From JBKECO01 sp047974745 (GTDB lineage Bacteria; Bacillota; Clostridia; Lachnospirales; Lachnospiraceae): DNA of 64,000 bases. Each line of letters starts with the position of its first letter. The first letter of the stretch is position 1. Shown in pieces: positions 6,637 to 16,233 of the stretch. The notes under the pieces were generated by a model, which made no database searches, was not told where the DNA came from, and worked only from the letters and a program-made list of their open reading frames with translations. The translations under genes were made by a program, and so were the position numbers. The DNA is taken from the NCBI GenBank assembly GCA_047974745.1, contig JBKECO010000005.1, positions 1 through 64,000 of the forward strand, read 5' to 3'.

Positions 6637-8409
6637 TTGCCTTATTATGAGGAAGACCTGGTGGAAGAAGTCAGGTCGAGAAATGATATTTTGGATGTAA
6701 TTTCTGGCTATGTAAGACTGCAGAAAAAGGGCAGTACTTATTTTGGTCTCTGCCCTTTTCATAATGAGAAATCTCCTTCTTTTTCCGTTTCCCAGGGAAA
6801 ACAGATGTACCACTGTTTCGGATGCGGTGCCGGTGGGAATGTGTTTACTTTTTTAATGGAGTATGAGAATTTTTCCTTTGTCGAAGCGATGCAGTCGCTG
6901 GCAGAACGGTCCGGCATCGATTTGCCAAAGCAGGAGATGACTTCTCAAATGAGACAGGAAGCTGATCTGCGACAAAAGCTGCTGGAAGTCAACAAGGAGG
7001 CGGGCAAGTATTTCTACTCCATGCTGAGGAGTCAGAACGGTGCAAATGCACTTGAGTATTTTAAAGAACGAGGACTTTCAGATGAAATAATGCGCAAATT
7101 TGGTCTGGGATATTCTGACAGATACAGCAATGATCTCTATCAGTACCTCAGAAAAAAAGGATATGAGGATGAATTACTAAAGCAAAGCGGGCTGGTCTCC
7201 ATCGATGAAGTAAGGGGCGGCCATGATAAGTTCTGGAACCGGGCAATGTTTCCCATCATGGAGGTGCATCATAAGATCATCGGTTTTGGTGGGCGAGTCA
7301 TGGGGGAGGGTGAACCAAAATACCTGAACTCTCCGGAAACAAAGATCTTTGACAAAGGCCGAAATCTGTATGGTCTGAATTTTGCCAGACAAAGCAGAAA
7401 GACTCAGATCCTGCTCTGCGAAGGTTATATGGATGTAATTGCCTTGCATCAGGCAGGATTTGACAATGCGGTTGCATCACTGGGTACGGCTTTTACCTCA
7501 GGCCATGCCAGTCTGCTGAAGAGATATACAAAAGAGGTCTATCTTGTATTTGATAGTGACAGTGCAGGAATTCGAGCTGCATTGCGTGCAATTCCAATTT
7601 TAAAAGAGGTGGAGCTGCATTGTCGTGTCATAGATCTAAAGCCATACAAGGATCCGGACGAGTTCATCAAAGCAATGGGTGCAAAGGCATTTGAAGAGCG
7701 GATCGCACAGGCGAAGAACAGTTTTTTATTTGAAATCGAAATACTTCAACAGGAATATGATCTCAATGATCCGGAAGGAAAGACCAGCTTCTATAATGAA
7801 ACTGCAAAAAAACTTCTGCAATTTACAGAAGAACTGGAGCGAAACAATTATATTGAAGCAGTCGCAAGAGAGTTCGTGATCAGTTATGAGAATCTAAGAA
7901 ATCTGGTGGTCTATTTTGGAACTAAGACAGGTCTAGTCAATGACAGAGCCAGGCCCCAGTCCACATTTTCTGAGAAAAAGAAGGAAGATGGTATGAAGCA
8001 GTCACAAAAACTGATGCTCACCTGGCTTGTTGAAGATACCACATTGTTCGATACCACGTCTTCTTATATTTCACCATCCGATTTTACAGAAGAAATATAT
8101 GAGAAGGTAGCAGAAATCTTATTTTTACAATATAAAGAGACAAAAACGGTCAATCCGGCAAAAATCATCAGTATGTTCTCGGATGAAACAGAGCAGAGAG
8201 AAATTGCTTCTATTTTTAATGCAAGAATATTAAATCTTGAATCAGAACATGATCTGCAGAAGGCATTGTGGGAAACGATACTGCGGATCAAACGAAACAG
8301 TATCCAGTACCGATCCAAAAATCTAAGACCGGACGATATAGCAGGTCTGCAGTCACTTATGACTGATAAGAAGCAACTCGAGCAAATGGAGAAACAGCAG
8401 CTGATCTAA
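6637..8409 (+). CDS. dnaG: DNA primase
   Basis: DnaG synthesises RNA primers at replication forks. It has 590 residues from the TTG at 6637, which lies 8 bases after GGAGGAGG (6622-6629). The in-frame ATG at 6619 would place this Shine-Dalgarno inside the gene, so TTG is the better start. The N-terminal zinc-binding domain has CPFHNEKSPSF and YHCFGCGAGGN. The TOPRIM domain has the catalytic LLCEGYMDVIALHQAG and LVFDSDSAGIRAALRA, and is followed by KDPDEFIKA. The C-terminal helicase-binding region is present and of normal length. It lies between dgt and rpoD as in many Firmicutes. Confidence 0.96.
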   Translation: MPYYEEDLVEEVRSRNDILDVISGYVRLQKKGSTYFGLCPFHNEKSPSFSVSQGKQMYHCFGCGAGGNVFTFLMEYENFSFVEAMQSLAERSGIDLPKQEMTSQMRQEADLRQKLLEVNKEAGKYFYSMLRSQNGANALEYFKERGLSDEIMRKFGLGYSDRYSNDLYQYLRKKGYEDELLKQSGLVSIDEVRGGHDKFWNRAMFPIMEVHHKIIGFGGRVMGEGEPKYLNSPETKIFDKGRNLYGLNFARQSRKTQILLCEGYMDVIALHQAGFDNAVASLGTAFTSGHASLLKRYTKEVYLVFDSDSAGIRAALRAIPILKEVELHCRVIDLKPYKDPDEFIKAMGAKAFEERIAQAKNSFLFEIEILQQEYDLNDPEGKTSFYNETAKKLLQFTEELERNNYIEAVAREFVISYENLRNLVVYFGTKTGLVNDRARPQSTFSEKKKEDGMKQSQKLMLTWLVEDTTLFDTTSSYISPSDFTEEIYEKVAEILFLQYKETKTVNPAKIISMFSDETEQREIASIFNARILNLESEHDLQKALWETILRIKRNSIQYRSKNLRPDDIAGLQSLMTDKKQLEQMEKQQLI

Positions 8410-8466
8410 CAAAGGAAGTTGTCTTGTGCAGCAAAGCAGCAAACAGAATTATGAGGAGAAATCAAA

Positions 8467-9639
8467 ATGGAAGAAAAGAAATCAAAGCAGCCTAAAAAAG
8501 GTGCGGAGCCAGAAGAAACAGAAATCGTATCTTCGGAAGTCGCAGCGAGAGCGGAAAAACTCGCCGAGAGATTAAATGAACTCATTCAAATTGGTAAAAA
8601 GAAGAAAAGTATGCTGGAATACCAAGAAATCAGTGACTTTTTCCAGGCACTCAACTTAAATGCTGAGGAATATGAAAAAATCCTGGATACCTTAGAATCC
8701 AATAATATTGACGTACTTCGAATCGGAGATGAAGAGGAAGATATTTTAATCGATGACGAAGATGATGATATCGAAGTCGAAAAGATCGACCTTTCGGTTC
8801 CGGATGGGATTAGTATTGAAGATCCTGTCAGAATGTACCTAAAGGAAATCGGAAAGGTTCCACTTTTAAATGCCGAGGAAGAAATCGAGCTTGCAAAAAG
8901 AATGGAGCTTGGGGATCAGGAGGCAAAAAAGAGACTGGCAGAAGCAAATCTACGTCTTGTAGTATCCATCGCAAAACGATATGTTGGTCGTGGAATGTTG
9001 TTTCTGGATCTGATTCAGGAGGGAAATCTGGGTCTGATCAAAGCAGTTGAAAAGTTCGACTATCGGAAAGGATATAAATTCTCTACCTATGCTACATGGT
9101 GGATTCGTCAGGCGATAACCAGAGCCATCGCAGATCAGGCCAGAACGATTCGTATTCCGGTTCATATGGTGGAGACCATCAATAAGCTGATCCGTGTCAG
9201 CCGGCAGCTGCTGCAGGAACTGGGCAGAGAGCCTTCACCGGAAGAAATTGCAGAAGAGATGAATATGCCGGTAGACCGAGTAAGGGAAATTTTAAAGATC
9301 TCTCAGGAACCGGTTTCTCTGGAAACTCCGATCGGTGAAGAAGAGGACAGCCATCTGGGGGATTTTATTCAGGATGATAATGTTCCGGTACCAGCAGAAG
9401 CAGCAGCCTTTACCTTATTAAAAGAACAATTACAGGAAGTTCTTGGAACCCTGACAGAAAGAGAGCAAAAGGTACTTACCTTGCGTTTTGGACTTGAGGA
9501 TGGACGGGCAAGAACCTTAGAAGAGGTCGGAAAAGAGTTCAACGTTACAAGGGAACGAATTCGTCAGATCGAAGCAAAAGCATTGAGGAAGTTAAGGCAC
9601 CCAAGCCGCAGCAGAAAATTAAAGGACTATTTGGAGTAA
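8467..9639 (+). CDS. rpoD: RNA polymerase primary sigma factor (SigA/RpoD)
   Basis: The housekeeping sigma-70 factor, 390 residues. A short acidic region (EEEDILIDDEDDDIEVEK, about residues 93-110) ends region 1.1; region 1.2 follows (DPVRMYLKEIGKVPLL). Region 2 has RLVVSIAKRYVGRGMLFLDL and the -10 reading helix KFSTYATWWIRQAITRAI. Region 3 has RIPVHMVETINKL, and region 4.2 the -35 reading helix VTRERIRQIEAKALRKLRHP. The ATG has GAGGAG 9-14 bases upstream. The short N-terminus is normal for Firmicutes SigA. The -35/-10 promoters found in this window (TTGaca, TAtaaT, 17 bp) fit this factor. Confidence 0.98.
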   Translation: MEEKKSKQPKKGAEPEETEIVSSEVAARAEKLAERLNELIQIGKKKKSMLEYQEISDFFQALNLNAEEYEKILDTLESNNIDVLRIGDEEEDILIDDEDDDIEVEKIDLSVPDGISIEDPVRMYLKEIGKVPLLNAEEEIELAKRMELGDQEAKKRLAEANLRLVVSIAKRYVGRGMLFLDLIQEGNLGLIKAVEKFDYRKGYKFSTYATWWIRQAITRAIADQARTIRIPVHMVETINKLIRVSRQLLQELGREPSPEEIAEEMNMPVDRVREILKISQEPVSLETPIGEEEDSHLGDFIQDDNVPVPAEAAAFTLLKEQLQEVLGTLTEREQKVLTLRFGLEDGRARTLEEVGKEFNVTRERIRQIEAKALRKLRHPSRSRKLKDYLE

Positions 9640-9644
9640 ACACT

Positions 9645-10418
9645 TTGAGCCTACAAAATACAACGAATAACGAAGTCGAACAGATAAAACTATCGGAGCG
9701 AATGCTTGCACTTGCTAAACTGGTCAGACATGGGAATATTCTTGCTGATATTGGTACGGATCATGCCTATATACCGATTTATCTTGTACGTAGTAATTGG
9801 ATACCCAAAGCCATAGCCATGGACATTGGAAGGGGGCCATTAGATCGGGCACAGGCACATATTACCCAGTACCATTGTGAAGAGAGGATTGAAACCAGAC
9901 TATCAGATGGACTGGATAGAGTCGAAGTGGGTGAAGTCGATACGATACTGATGGCTGGTATGGGCGGGGGACTGATCCTGCAGATTCTGATGGAGGGGCA
10001 GGAAATTTGTCAGAATGCCGATGAAATCATTTTACAGCCACAATCTGAAATCGAAAAAGTGAGAAGATATCTATATGAAAATGGATATATGATCGATCGG
10101 GAGGATATGGTTCTGGAAGATGGAAAATACTACCCCATGATGCATATTAAACCGGATGATCTGGAACATGCAATGGAATGGGTCGATGAGACTGCAAGAG
10201 AGCTTGTTTTCCGATTTGGACCCTGCCTTCTGGCAGACAGGAATGAGGTTCTGCACAGCTATCTGATGAAACATCTATCCATATCAGAACACATTCTAGA
10301 GCAGCTTAACATGGCAAATGATACTGGGAAAAAGCCAGTTCGCCAGCGCATCAGGGAAGTGGAGACAGAGCGCAGCTATCTAAAGATGGCACTTGCTTTT
10401 TGGGAGGATATGGAATGA
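9645..10418 (+). CDS. trmK: tRNA (adenine(22)-N(1))-methyltransferase TrmK
   Basis: A Rossmann-fold SAM methyltransferase of the TrmK family, which makes m1A22 in tRNAs (typically tRNA-Leu, -Ser and -Tyr). It has 257 residues. The core LSERMLALAKLV, the SAM motif ILADIGTDHAYIPIYLV, GMGGGLILQIL and LQPQSEIEKVRRYLY are all typical. Translation starts at a TTG 8 bases after GGAG (9633-9636) and only 5 bases after the rpoD stop. The trmK-nif3 pair behind rpoD is a conserved Firmicutes order. Its stop overlaps the start of the next gene (ATGA). Confidence 0.93.
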   Translation: MSLQNTTNNEVEQIKLSERMLALAKLVRHGNILADIGTDHAYIPIYLVRSNWIPKAIAMDIGRGPLDRAQAHITQYHCEERIETRLSDGLDRVEVGEVDTILMAGMGGGLILQILMEGQEICQNADEIILQPQSEIEKVRRYLYENGYMIDREDMVLEDGKYYPMMHIKPDDLEHAMEWVDETARELVFRFGPCLLADRNEVLHSYLMKHLSISEHILEQLNMANDTGKKPVRQRIREVETERSYLKMALAFWEDME

Positions 10419-11197
10419 GATGTGAGGAAATTCTGAATGTTCTGGAGTCGCTTTCTGGACCTGAACTTGCATTTGACTGGGATAATGTTGGGCTTCTGGT
10501 GGGGGAGCGCAACCAGCAGATTCATAGTATTTATGTGGCACTGGATGCTTCAGATGAAGTGATTGAGCATGCAATAAAAAGTAAGGCAGATCTGCTTATT
10601 ACCCATCATCCTCTTATTTTTTCAGGACTCAAAAAAGTGACATCGGAGGAAATGATCGGCAGGCGTACCATGCAGTTGATTCGACATCATATATCTTATA
10701 TTGCTATGCACACGAATTTTGACGTGACAGTCATGGCAGATCTCGCAGCCGCAAGAATGCATCTTTTTGAGTGTCAAATTTTGCAGAAGTCAGCTCAGTC
10801 AGGAAATGCAACCTATGGAATTGGCAAGATCGGTCTACTGCCCTCACAAATGACCTTAAAAGAATGTGCAGAAATGGTAAAAAGGGTATTTGAACTAGAG
10901 GGTGTCAAAGTGTTCGGAGATCTGGAACAAATAGTCAAAAAGGCAGCAATCACACCAGGTTCCGGAAAAAGTACGATACCCGATGCCATACGGGCCTCTG
11001 CAGACGTTCTGATTACAGGAGACATAGATCATCACAATGGGATCGACGCTGTGGCGAATGGTCTCTGCATCATTGATGCAGGGCATTATGGGATCGAACA
11101 TATTTTTACATCTTATATGACACAGTTCCTGCAACAACAGTTTCCGGATCTTTTGGTCACCAAAGAGCCTGATCTACATCCTTACAAACTTGTCTAG
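10415..11197 (+). CDS. Nif3-like dinuclear metal centre protein
   Basis: A Nif3/YqfO-family protein, 260 residues from the ATG at 10415. This start overlaps the trmK stop (ATGA) and lies 6 bases after GGAGGA; a TTG at 10400 is not needed. Metal-binding motifs are visible: THHPLIFSGLKKV, HTNFDV, GDIDHHNGIDA and DAGHYGIEHIF. The family forms a hexameric ring with two metals per subunit. A GTP cyclohydrolase I type 2 activity has been claimed for some members, but the function is not settled. It has no inserted PII-like domain, which fits a short-form member. Confidence 0.88.
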   Translation: MRCEEILNVLESLSGPELAFDWDNVGLLVGERNQQIHSIYVALDASDEVIEHAIKSKADLLITHHPLIFSGLKKVTSEEMIGRRTMQLIRHHISYIAMHTNFDVTVMADLAAARMHLFECQILQKSAQSGNATYGIGKIGLLPSQMTLKECAEMVKRVFELEGVKVFGDLEQIVKKAAITPGSGKSTIPDAIRASADVLITGDIDHHNGIDAVANGLCIIDAGHYGIEHIFTSYMTQFLQQQFPDLLVTKEPDLHPYKLV

Positions 11198-11210
11198 ACG
11201 GAGGTTACTC

Positions 11211-12872
11211 ATGGAAATTTCGACAGTACAACTTACAATACATGGACAGATTAAAGAAATTGCGAAAGGCACGACATATAAAGAAATCGTAGCACAATAC
11301 CAGAAGGAATATGAGGACGATATTCTGCTGGTTTCGCTCAATAATAAGCTTCGGGAACTGCATCACAAAGCAAAGAAAAGCGGTGAACTTATTTTTTTGA
11401 CTGCAAAAGATGATGCTGGGAGAAAGGCATATCGCAGAAGTGTAACGCTGCTTATGCAAAAAGCGCTGTACAATCTTTTGGGAAAAGAAAACTCCAGAGT
11501 GCGAATACTCTATAGTGTGAGTCAGGCATATTACTGTGAACTCCCTGAATATGGAAAGCCGGATAACAAGCTGATTGAACGTCTTTTATCAGAAATGAGA
11601 CGGCTGGCAGCTTTGAATATACCAATTATAAAAAGCAGTATCAGCACAGATGAGGCTGTGAATCTTTTTCGTGAACTGGGGATGACGGATAAAGAGAAGC
11701 TATTCCGGTACCGAAGGAGTTCAAGAGTCAATATCTATGATCTGGATGGATATCTGGATTACTTTTATGGCTACATGGTTCCGGATACCTCCTATTTGAA
11801 TTATTTTGACGCAGAAGAATTCGAAGAAGGATTTGTACTTCGATTTCCTGATAAAGAGACAAAAACGGTAGCTTCGTTCCAACCATCCAAAAAACATTTT
11901 TATGCAAGACAGCGTTCCAGTGAGTGGGGTACGACAATGGGGATTGACACCATTGGAGCTTTGAATGATGCAATTGCAAAGGGTGAGACCCAGAAGCTGA
12001 TCCTGGTTCAGGAGGCGATTATGGAGCGCCGGATCGGACAGCTGGCACAAAGTATTGTTTCCGGCGGAAATAAGAAGTTCGTTATGATCGCTGGACCCTC
12101 TTCCTCCGGGAAAACCACATTTGCACACAGACTCGCTATTCAGTTGTCTGCCCTTGGTCTGAATCCGCATCCAGTGTCGCTGGATAATTATTATCTGAAC
12201 CGGTCAACGATTCCAGTGGGAGAGGATGGGAAAGTGGATCTGGAATGTTTAGAAGCCCTGGATCTGCCCCAGTTCAATGAAGATATGATGAGAATGCTCA
12301 ATGGAGAGCAGGTTCAGATGCCCACCTTTAACTTCGTGACAGGAGAAAGGGAATACAAGGGCAATACCCTGGAACTCACAGAAGATAATATTTTACTGAT
12401 TGAAGGAATACATGGCCTGAATGACAAATTGACACAGACACTACCGGATGAAAGTAAGTTTAAAATTTTTATCAGCCCACTGACTCAGCTGAATATAGAT
12501 GAACACAACTACCTTCCCACGACAGATGGAAGACTGATTCGAAGAATTGTAAGAGATGCAAGAACCAGGAACACGATAGCAGCTGACACGATCGCTATGT
12601 GGGATTCTGTCAGACGAGGAGAGGAGCAGCATATTTTTCCTTTCCAGGACAGTGCAGATGTTATGTTCAATTCTGCTTTAATTTACGAGTTAGCTGTGCT
12701 AAAATGTTATGCAGAGCCTTTGTTGTTCCAGATCGATAAGATGTCACCAGAATATTTGGAAGCAAAAAGACTTTTGAAATTTTTGGATTATTTTCTTCCG
12801 ATTCCGGGAGAAGGTATCAACGGAAATTCCATTCTGCGTGAATTTATCGGCGGAAGCTGTTTTCACGTGTAG
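11211..12872 (+). CDS. Uridine kinase-like protein with N-terminal TGS-type domain
   Basis: A 553-residue two-part protein. Residues 1-65 look like a TGS/ubiquitin-like domain (VQLTIHGQIKEIAKGTTYKE), followed by a threonyl-tRNA-synthetase-like second domain (SVTLLMQKALYNLL onward). The C-terminal half is a phosphoribulokinase/uridine kinase domain with Walker A GPSSSGKTTFAHRLAIQLS, DNYYLNRSTIPVGEDGKVDL, and LIEGIHGLND. Such proteins are annotated as nucleoside kinases in Clostridia and Thermotoga, but the substrate is uncertain. The ATG at 11211 follows GGAGG by 6 bases; the in-frame TTG at 11190 overlaps nif3 and is less likely. rnpB follows directly, 8 bases after the stop. Confidence 0.88.
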   Translation: MEISTVQLTIHGQIKEIAKGTTYKEIVAQYQKEYEDDILLVSLNNKLRELHHKAKKSGELIFLTAKDDAGRKAYRRSVTLLMQKALYNLLGKENSRVRILYSVSQAYYCELPEYGKPDNKLIERLLSEMRRLAALNIPIIKSSISTDEAVNLFRELGMTDKEKLFRYRRSSRVNIYDLDGYLDYFYGYMVPDTSYLNYFDAEEFEEGFVLRFPDKETKTVASFQPSKKHFYARQRSSEWGTTMGIDTIGALNDAIAKGETQKLILVQEAIMERRIGQLAQSIVSGGNKKFVMIAGPSSSGKTTFAHRLAIQLSALGLNPHPVSLDNYYLNRSTIPVGEDGKVDLECLEALDLPQFNEDMMRMLNGEQVQMPTFNFVTGEREYKGNTLELTEDNILLIEGIHGLNDKLTQTLPDESKFKIFISPLTQLNIDEHNYLPTTDGRLIRRIVRDARTRNTIAADTIAMWDSVRRGEEQHIFPFQDSADVMFNSALIYELAVLKCYAEPLLFQIDKMSPEYLEAKRLLKFLDYFLPIPGEGINGNSILREFIGGSCFHV

Positions 12873-12879
12873 AGAAGTA

Positions 12880-13228
12880 TTTAAGTAGAGCAAATGATCG
12901 CGGCTGCAAAGGTCGAAAGGCTGCAGACGAGGAAAGTCCGGGCTTCACAGGGCAGGATGCCGGATAACGTCCGGTGGAGGCGACTCCAAGGAAAGTGCAA
13001 CAGAAATATACCGCCGGCAATGCCGGTAAGGTTGGAAGGGCAGTGTAAGAGACTACCGCCCTCCTGGTAACAGGAGGGGCATATGTAAACCCCATCCGAA
13101 GCAAGACCGAATATAGACGATGACGTTGCCCGCCAGTCTAAGGTAGGTCGCTTGAGACGTTTGGTAACAATCGTCCTAGATAGATGATCATTCTCGACAT
13201 GACCCGGCTTATCGCTCTGCTTAAATAT
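12880..13228 (+). ncRNA. rnpB: RNase P RNA, bacterial type A
   Basis: The catalytic RNA of RNase P, which trims the 5' leaders of tRNAs. The conserved core is present: GAGGAAAGTCCGGGC (12927-12941) near the 5' end, ACAGAAA, the AGACCGAATATAGACGATG region near 13104, and GACCCGGCTTATCG (13201 on) at the 3' end. The outermost helix is TTAAGTAGAGC pairing with GCTCTGCTTAA. The P-arm arrangement, with a GGTAACAGG-type loop, fits type A as found in Clostridia. It is followed by a clear terminator. Minus-strand frames over this region are shadows. Confidence 0.95.
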
Positions 13229-13240
13229 TTTCAATTGTGC

Positions 13241-13269
13241 AATCAGTACATTAGTACTGGTTTTTTTTT
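13241..13269 (+). terminator. Terminator of rnpB
   Basis: CAGTAC-ATTA-GTACTG hairpin (13244-13259), extended by A-T pairs, followed by nine T (13261-13269). Confidence 0.82.
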
Positions 13270-13335
13270 GTGTTTTGGGCGAAAACTCTTCTTTATAAGA
13301 AAAAGAATGGTTCAAATGTACTAAAAAAATAATAA

Positions 13336-13375
13336 AGTATTCCTATAAGGAGTATTACTAGGATAGAATAATACT
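13336..13375 (+). promoter_or_regulatory. AGTATT repeats upstream of the pilus operon
   Basis: AGTATT occurs at 13336 and 13351, with an inverted AATACT at 13370-13375, so 13351-13375 is an inverted repeat with a 13-bp centre. It lies 47-86 bp before pilB. A TTGACA is seen at about 13393-13398, but no good -10 follows it at the usual spacing. This may be the control region of the pilus locus. Confidence 0.3.
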
Positions 13376-13421
13376 ATGAATTACTTATGGTCTTGACATA
13401 ATTAGGAAACGAGGTGACGGG

Positions 13422-15122
13422 ATGGCAGTTCGCAGAGAAAAGAAGAAACTAGGAGATATTTTAGTTAGAGAACAGGTTATCAAACAGGAACAACTAGAGC
13501 AGGCTTTAGCCCTTGCAAGAGAGAGTGGCAAAAAGATCGGCGAAGTATTGATTGAGCTTGGGTACACCTCCGAACAAGCCATTGCGAAGGCCCTGGCATC
13601 TCAACTTGGGCTGGAAAGCATCTCGCTATTAGGGCTCAATATACCGAAGGATATTATAAATCTTGTATCCGAAAGCATTTTAAGAAAGCATGTGATTCTG
13701 CCTTTTGCCTATGATGCAATGAACCCAAATATTATCAAGGTGGCTATGGCAGATCCGATGGATATGAATGCACTAGACGACATTTCTATCATTACAAATC
13801 TATGGCCAGAGCCTGTGATAGCGACATCGGCACAAATCATGGCTGCATTAGACAAGCATTTTGGTGACGCACAGGCATCACTTGCAGCTGCAGAGTATGC
13901 AAAAGAGAGAGAAGATCAGCTTGCAAGAAATCAGGATGAAGAAACGAATGATGATATCAATAATTCTCCGGTCGTGCAGCTCGTACGTACACTGATTGAG
14001 CAGGCGGCACGACAAAGAGCAAGTGATATTCATATAGAAGCACTTGAAAACATGGTTCGTATCCGTTATCGGATCGATGGTGCGCTGTATGAAAAATCCT
14101 CGTACAACATTCATCTCTTGCCGGCGATCATGGCTCGAATCAAAATAATCGGCGGAATGGATATTTCTGAAAAGAGAAAACCCCAGGATGGACGGATCAC
14201 AATCAACGTTGATAATAAAGAATATGATATTCGTGTTTCTATACTTCCGACGGTCTATGGTGAAAAGTGCGTGATGCGACTTGCACAAAAGAAAGCACTT
14301 ACCAGGAAGAAGAGTGAACTCGGCCTGTCGGAGCAGGAGATGAAACTGTTCGATCAGATATTACAGAATCCAAATGGAATTTTACTCGTCACAGGACCCA
14401 CAGGAAGTGGTAAATCAACAACACTTTATACGGCTCTCAGCGAGTTGAATCGAGAAGATGTGAACATTATAACCGTTGAGGATCCCGTGGAAGCAAATAT
14501 TGATGGGATCAATCAGGTACAGGTCAATGTGAAGGCGGATCTAACATTTGCAACAGCGCTGCGCTCGATCCTTCGCCAGGATCCGGATATTATCATGATC
14601 GGTGAAATCCGCGACAGTGAAACGGCAAATATAGCAGTGCAGGCATCCATCACAGGTCATCTGGTCGTGAGCACGCTTCACACCAACAGTGCGGCAGGAA
14701 CACTGGTCAGGTTATTAGAAATGGGCATTGAAAGTTACCTTTTGGCGGATGCAATGATAGGAGTAATCGCACAGCGGCTCGTAAGAAAACTCTGTGACCA
14801 CTGTAAAGCTCCAAGGCAAGCGACGGAAGAAGAATGCAAACGAATGGGAATTGATTCCTTAGAACCAGTTACAGTATATGAGCACAGAGGATGTGAAAAT
14901 TGTGATCACACTGGATATCTGGGTCGAACCGGAATCTATGAGATCATGGTGATCAATGAAAGACTCAGAGAATTGATTTCTAAAAATTCGTCCGCAGAGC
15001 AGCTGAAAAAGGCAGCGCAGGAAATCGGAATGAAGACATTGCGGGATAGTGCTGCTAGATTTGTAATCCATGGAGAGACCTCATTTGAGGAAATGATGCG
15101 TATTACGTACGAGAACGAATAG
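13422..15122 (+). CDS. pilB: Type IV pilus extension ATPase PilB (GspE family)
   Basis: The cytoplasmic motor ATPase that drives pilin polymerisation. It has 566 residues: an N-terminal GspE/MshE-N domain (KLGDILVREQVIKQEQLEQA, about 8-140), a middle domain with SDIHIEALENMVRIRYRIDG, then the ATPase domain with Walker A GPTGSGKSTTLYTAL (about 325) and Walker B DPDIIMIGEIRDSET (about 387). A tetracysteine zinc motif is seen as CDHC (about 459) and CENC (about 491), the mark of PilB against PilT. GAGGTGACGG precedes the ATG. It opens an 18-kb pilus locus, with pilT and pilC next. Confidence 0.96.
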   Translation: MAVRREKKKLGDILVREQVIKQEQLEQALALARESGKKIGEVLIELGYTSEQAIAKALASQLGLESISLLGLNIPKDIINLVSESILRKHVILPFAYDAMNPNIIKVAMADPMDMNALDDISIITNLWPEPVIATSAQIMAALDKHFGDAQASLAAAEYAKEREDQLARNQDEETNDDINNSPVVQLVRTLIEQAARQRASDIHIEALENMVRIRYRIDGALYEKSSYNIHLLPAIMARIKIIGGMDISEKRKPQDGRITINVDNKEYDIRVSILPTVYGEKCVMRLAQKKALTRKKSELGLSEQEMKLFDQILQNPNGILLVTGPTGSGKSTTLYTALSELNREDVNIITVEDPVEANIDGINQVQVNVKADLTFATALRSILRQDPDIIMIGEIRDSETANIAVQASITGHLVVSTLHTNSAAGTLVRLLEMGIESYLLADAMIGVIAQRLVRKLCDHCKAPRQATEEECKRMGIDSLEPVTVYEHRGCENCDHTGYLGRTGIYEIMVINERLRELISKNSSAEQLKKAAQEIGMKTLRDSAARFVIHGETSFEEMMRITYENE

Positions 15123-15162
15123 ACAGCTTTGCAGTACAGATGAAATAGGGGGAGAGGCAGTT

Positions 15163-16221
15163 ATGGAAATTGAAGATATTTTGCAGCTTGCTGCAAAAAA
15201 ATCAGCCTCAGATATACATATGTCACCGGGAAGTCCTTTGATGCTTCGCATTGACGGTGAAATGGTTCCGCAGTCAGATGAAAAGATTCGACCGGATGAG
15301 GTTCAAAAAACAATATTGCCGATCATGACATTAGAGCAGATACAATTGCTCAAAGATAAAGGAGAATTAGATTTTGCCTTTTCTATTGCGGGATTTTCAC
15401 GTATTCGGGTAAATGTATTTTCTCAAAGAGGTACTTATGCGGCAGCACTTCGATTATTATCTTTTGAAATTCCAGATGCTGAAAATCTGGGATTGCCCCA
15501 ATCCATAACAGCTCTTACAGGGAAGAAACGAGGGCTGATTCTGGTTACAGGTGCCACAGGAAGTGGAAAGTCTACCACCTTAGCCAGTCTGATTGATATC
15601 ATATCAAAAAAATACGCAAAAAATATCATAACATTGGAAGATCCGATTGAATATCTCCATTCGCACCAGCGCAGCATTGTCAGTCAAAGAGAGATTGGAA
15701 GTGATACTCGGTCTTATTCAAATGCGCTCAGAGCTGCACTTCGTCAGGATCCAGATGTTATTCTGGTGGGTGAGATGCGAGATTTAGAGACGATCTCGAT
15801 TGCAATTACTGCCGCAGAGACAGGGCATCTTGTACTTTCCTCACTTCACACAAATAGTGCAGCGGAGACGATCAATCGTATCATCGATGTATTTCCGCCT
15901 TATCAGCAGCAACAAATACGAATTCAGCTAGCCGGTGTGATTGAAGGAATCGTCGCACAGCAGCTGCTTCCAAAATGTGATGGGGTTGGCAGGACAGCAG
16001 TCTTTGAAGTCATGCTTGCAAATCCTGCAATCAGGAACTTGATCAGGGATGCAAAAGCATTTCAAATTCCAACTGTCATACAGACGTGTAAAAAAGAAGG
16101 CATGTTAACAATGGATGATGCAATAGCAGAATCCTATCGTAAAGGTTTGATCAAGCAGAATACAGCAGTAATTTTTGCACATGATCCTGAAGCAATGAGC
16201 CGAAAACTAAATCATTTTTAA
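15163..16221 (+). CDS. pilT: Type IV pilus retraction ATPase PilT
   Basis: The motor that depolymerises the pilus and gives twitching. It has 352 residues, the usual length. It has Walker A GATGSGKSTTLASLI (about 130), Walker B DPDVILVGEMRDLETI, the HTNSAAETINRIIDVFP block, and the C-terminal AIRNLIRD motif that is diagnostic for PilT and needed for retraction. It lacks the tetracysteine zinc site of PilB. The ATG follows GGGGGAGAGG. Its presence says that the pili are dynamic and this is not only a pseudopilus secretion system. Confidence 0.95.
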   Translation: MEIEDILQLAAKKSASDIHMSPGSPLMLRIDGEMVPQSDEKIRPDEVQKTILPIMTLEQIQLLKDKGELDFAFSIAGFSRIRVNVFSQRGTYAAALRLLSFEIPDAENLGLPQSITALTGKKRGLILVTGATGSGKSTTLASLIDIISKKYAKNIITLEDPIEYLHSHQRSIVSQREIGSDTRSYSNALRAALRQDPDVILVGEMRDLETISIAITAAETGHLVLSSLHTNSAAETINRIIDVFPPYQQQQIRIQLAGVIEGIVAQQLLPKCDGVGRTAVFEVMLANPAIRNLIRDAKAFQIPTVIQTCKKEGMLTMDDAIAESYRKGLIKQNTAVIFAHDPEAMSRKLNHF

Positions 16222-16233
16222 GGGGGAGTCAAA

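Noticed and set aside
12844..13315. Minus-strand open frames of 86 and 144 codons
   Set aside because: They lie wholly or mostly over rnpB, whose conserved core is unmistakable, and have no ribosome-binding site.
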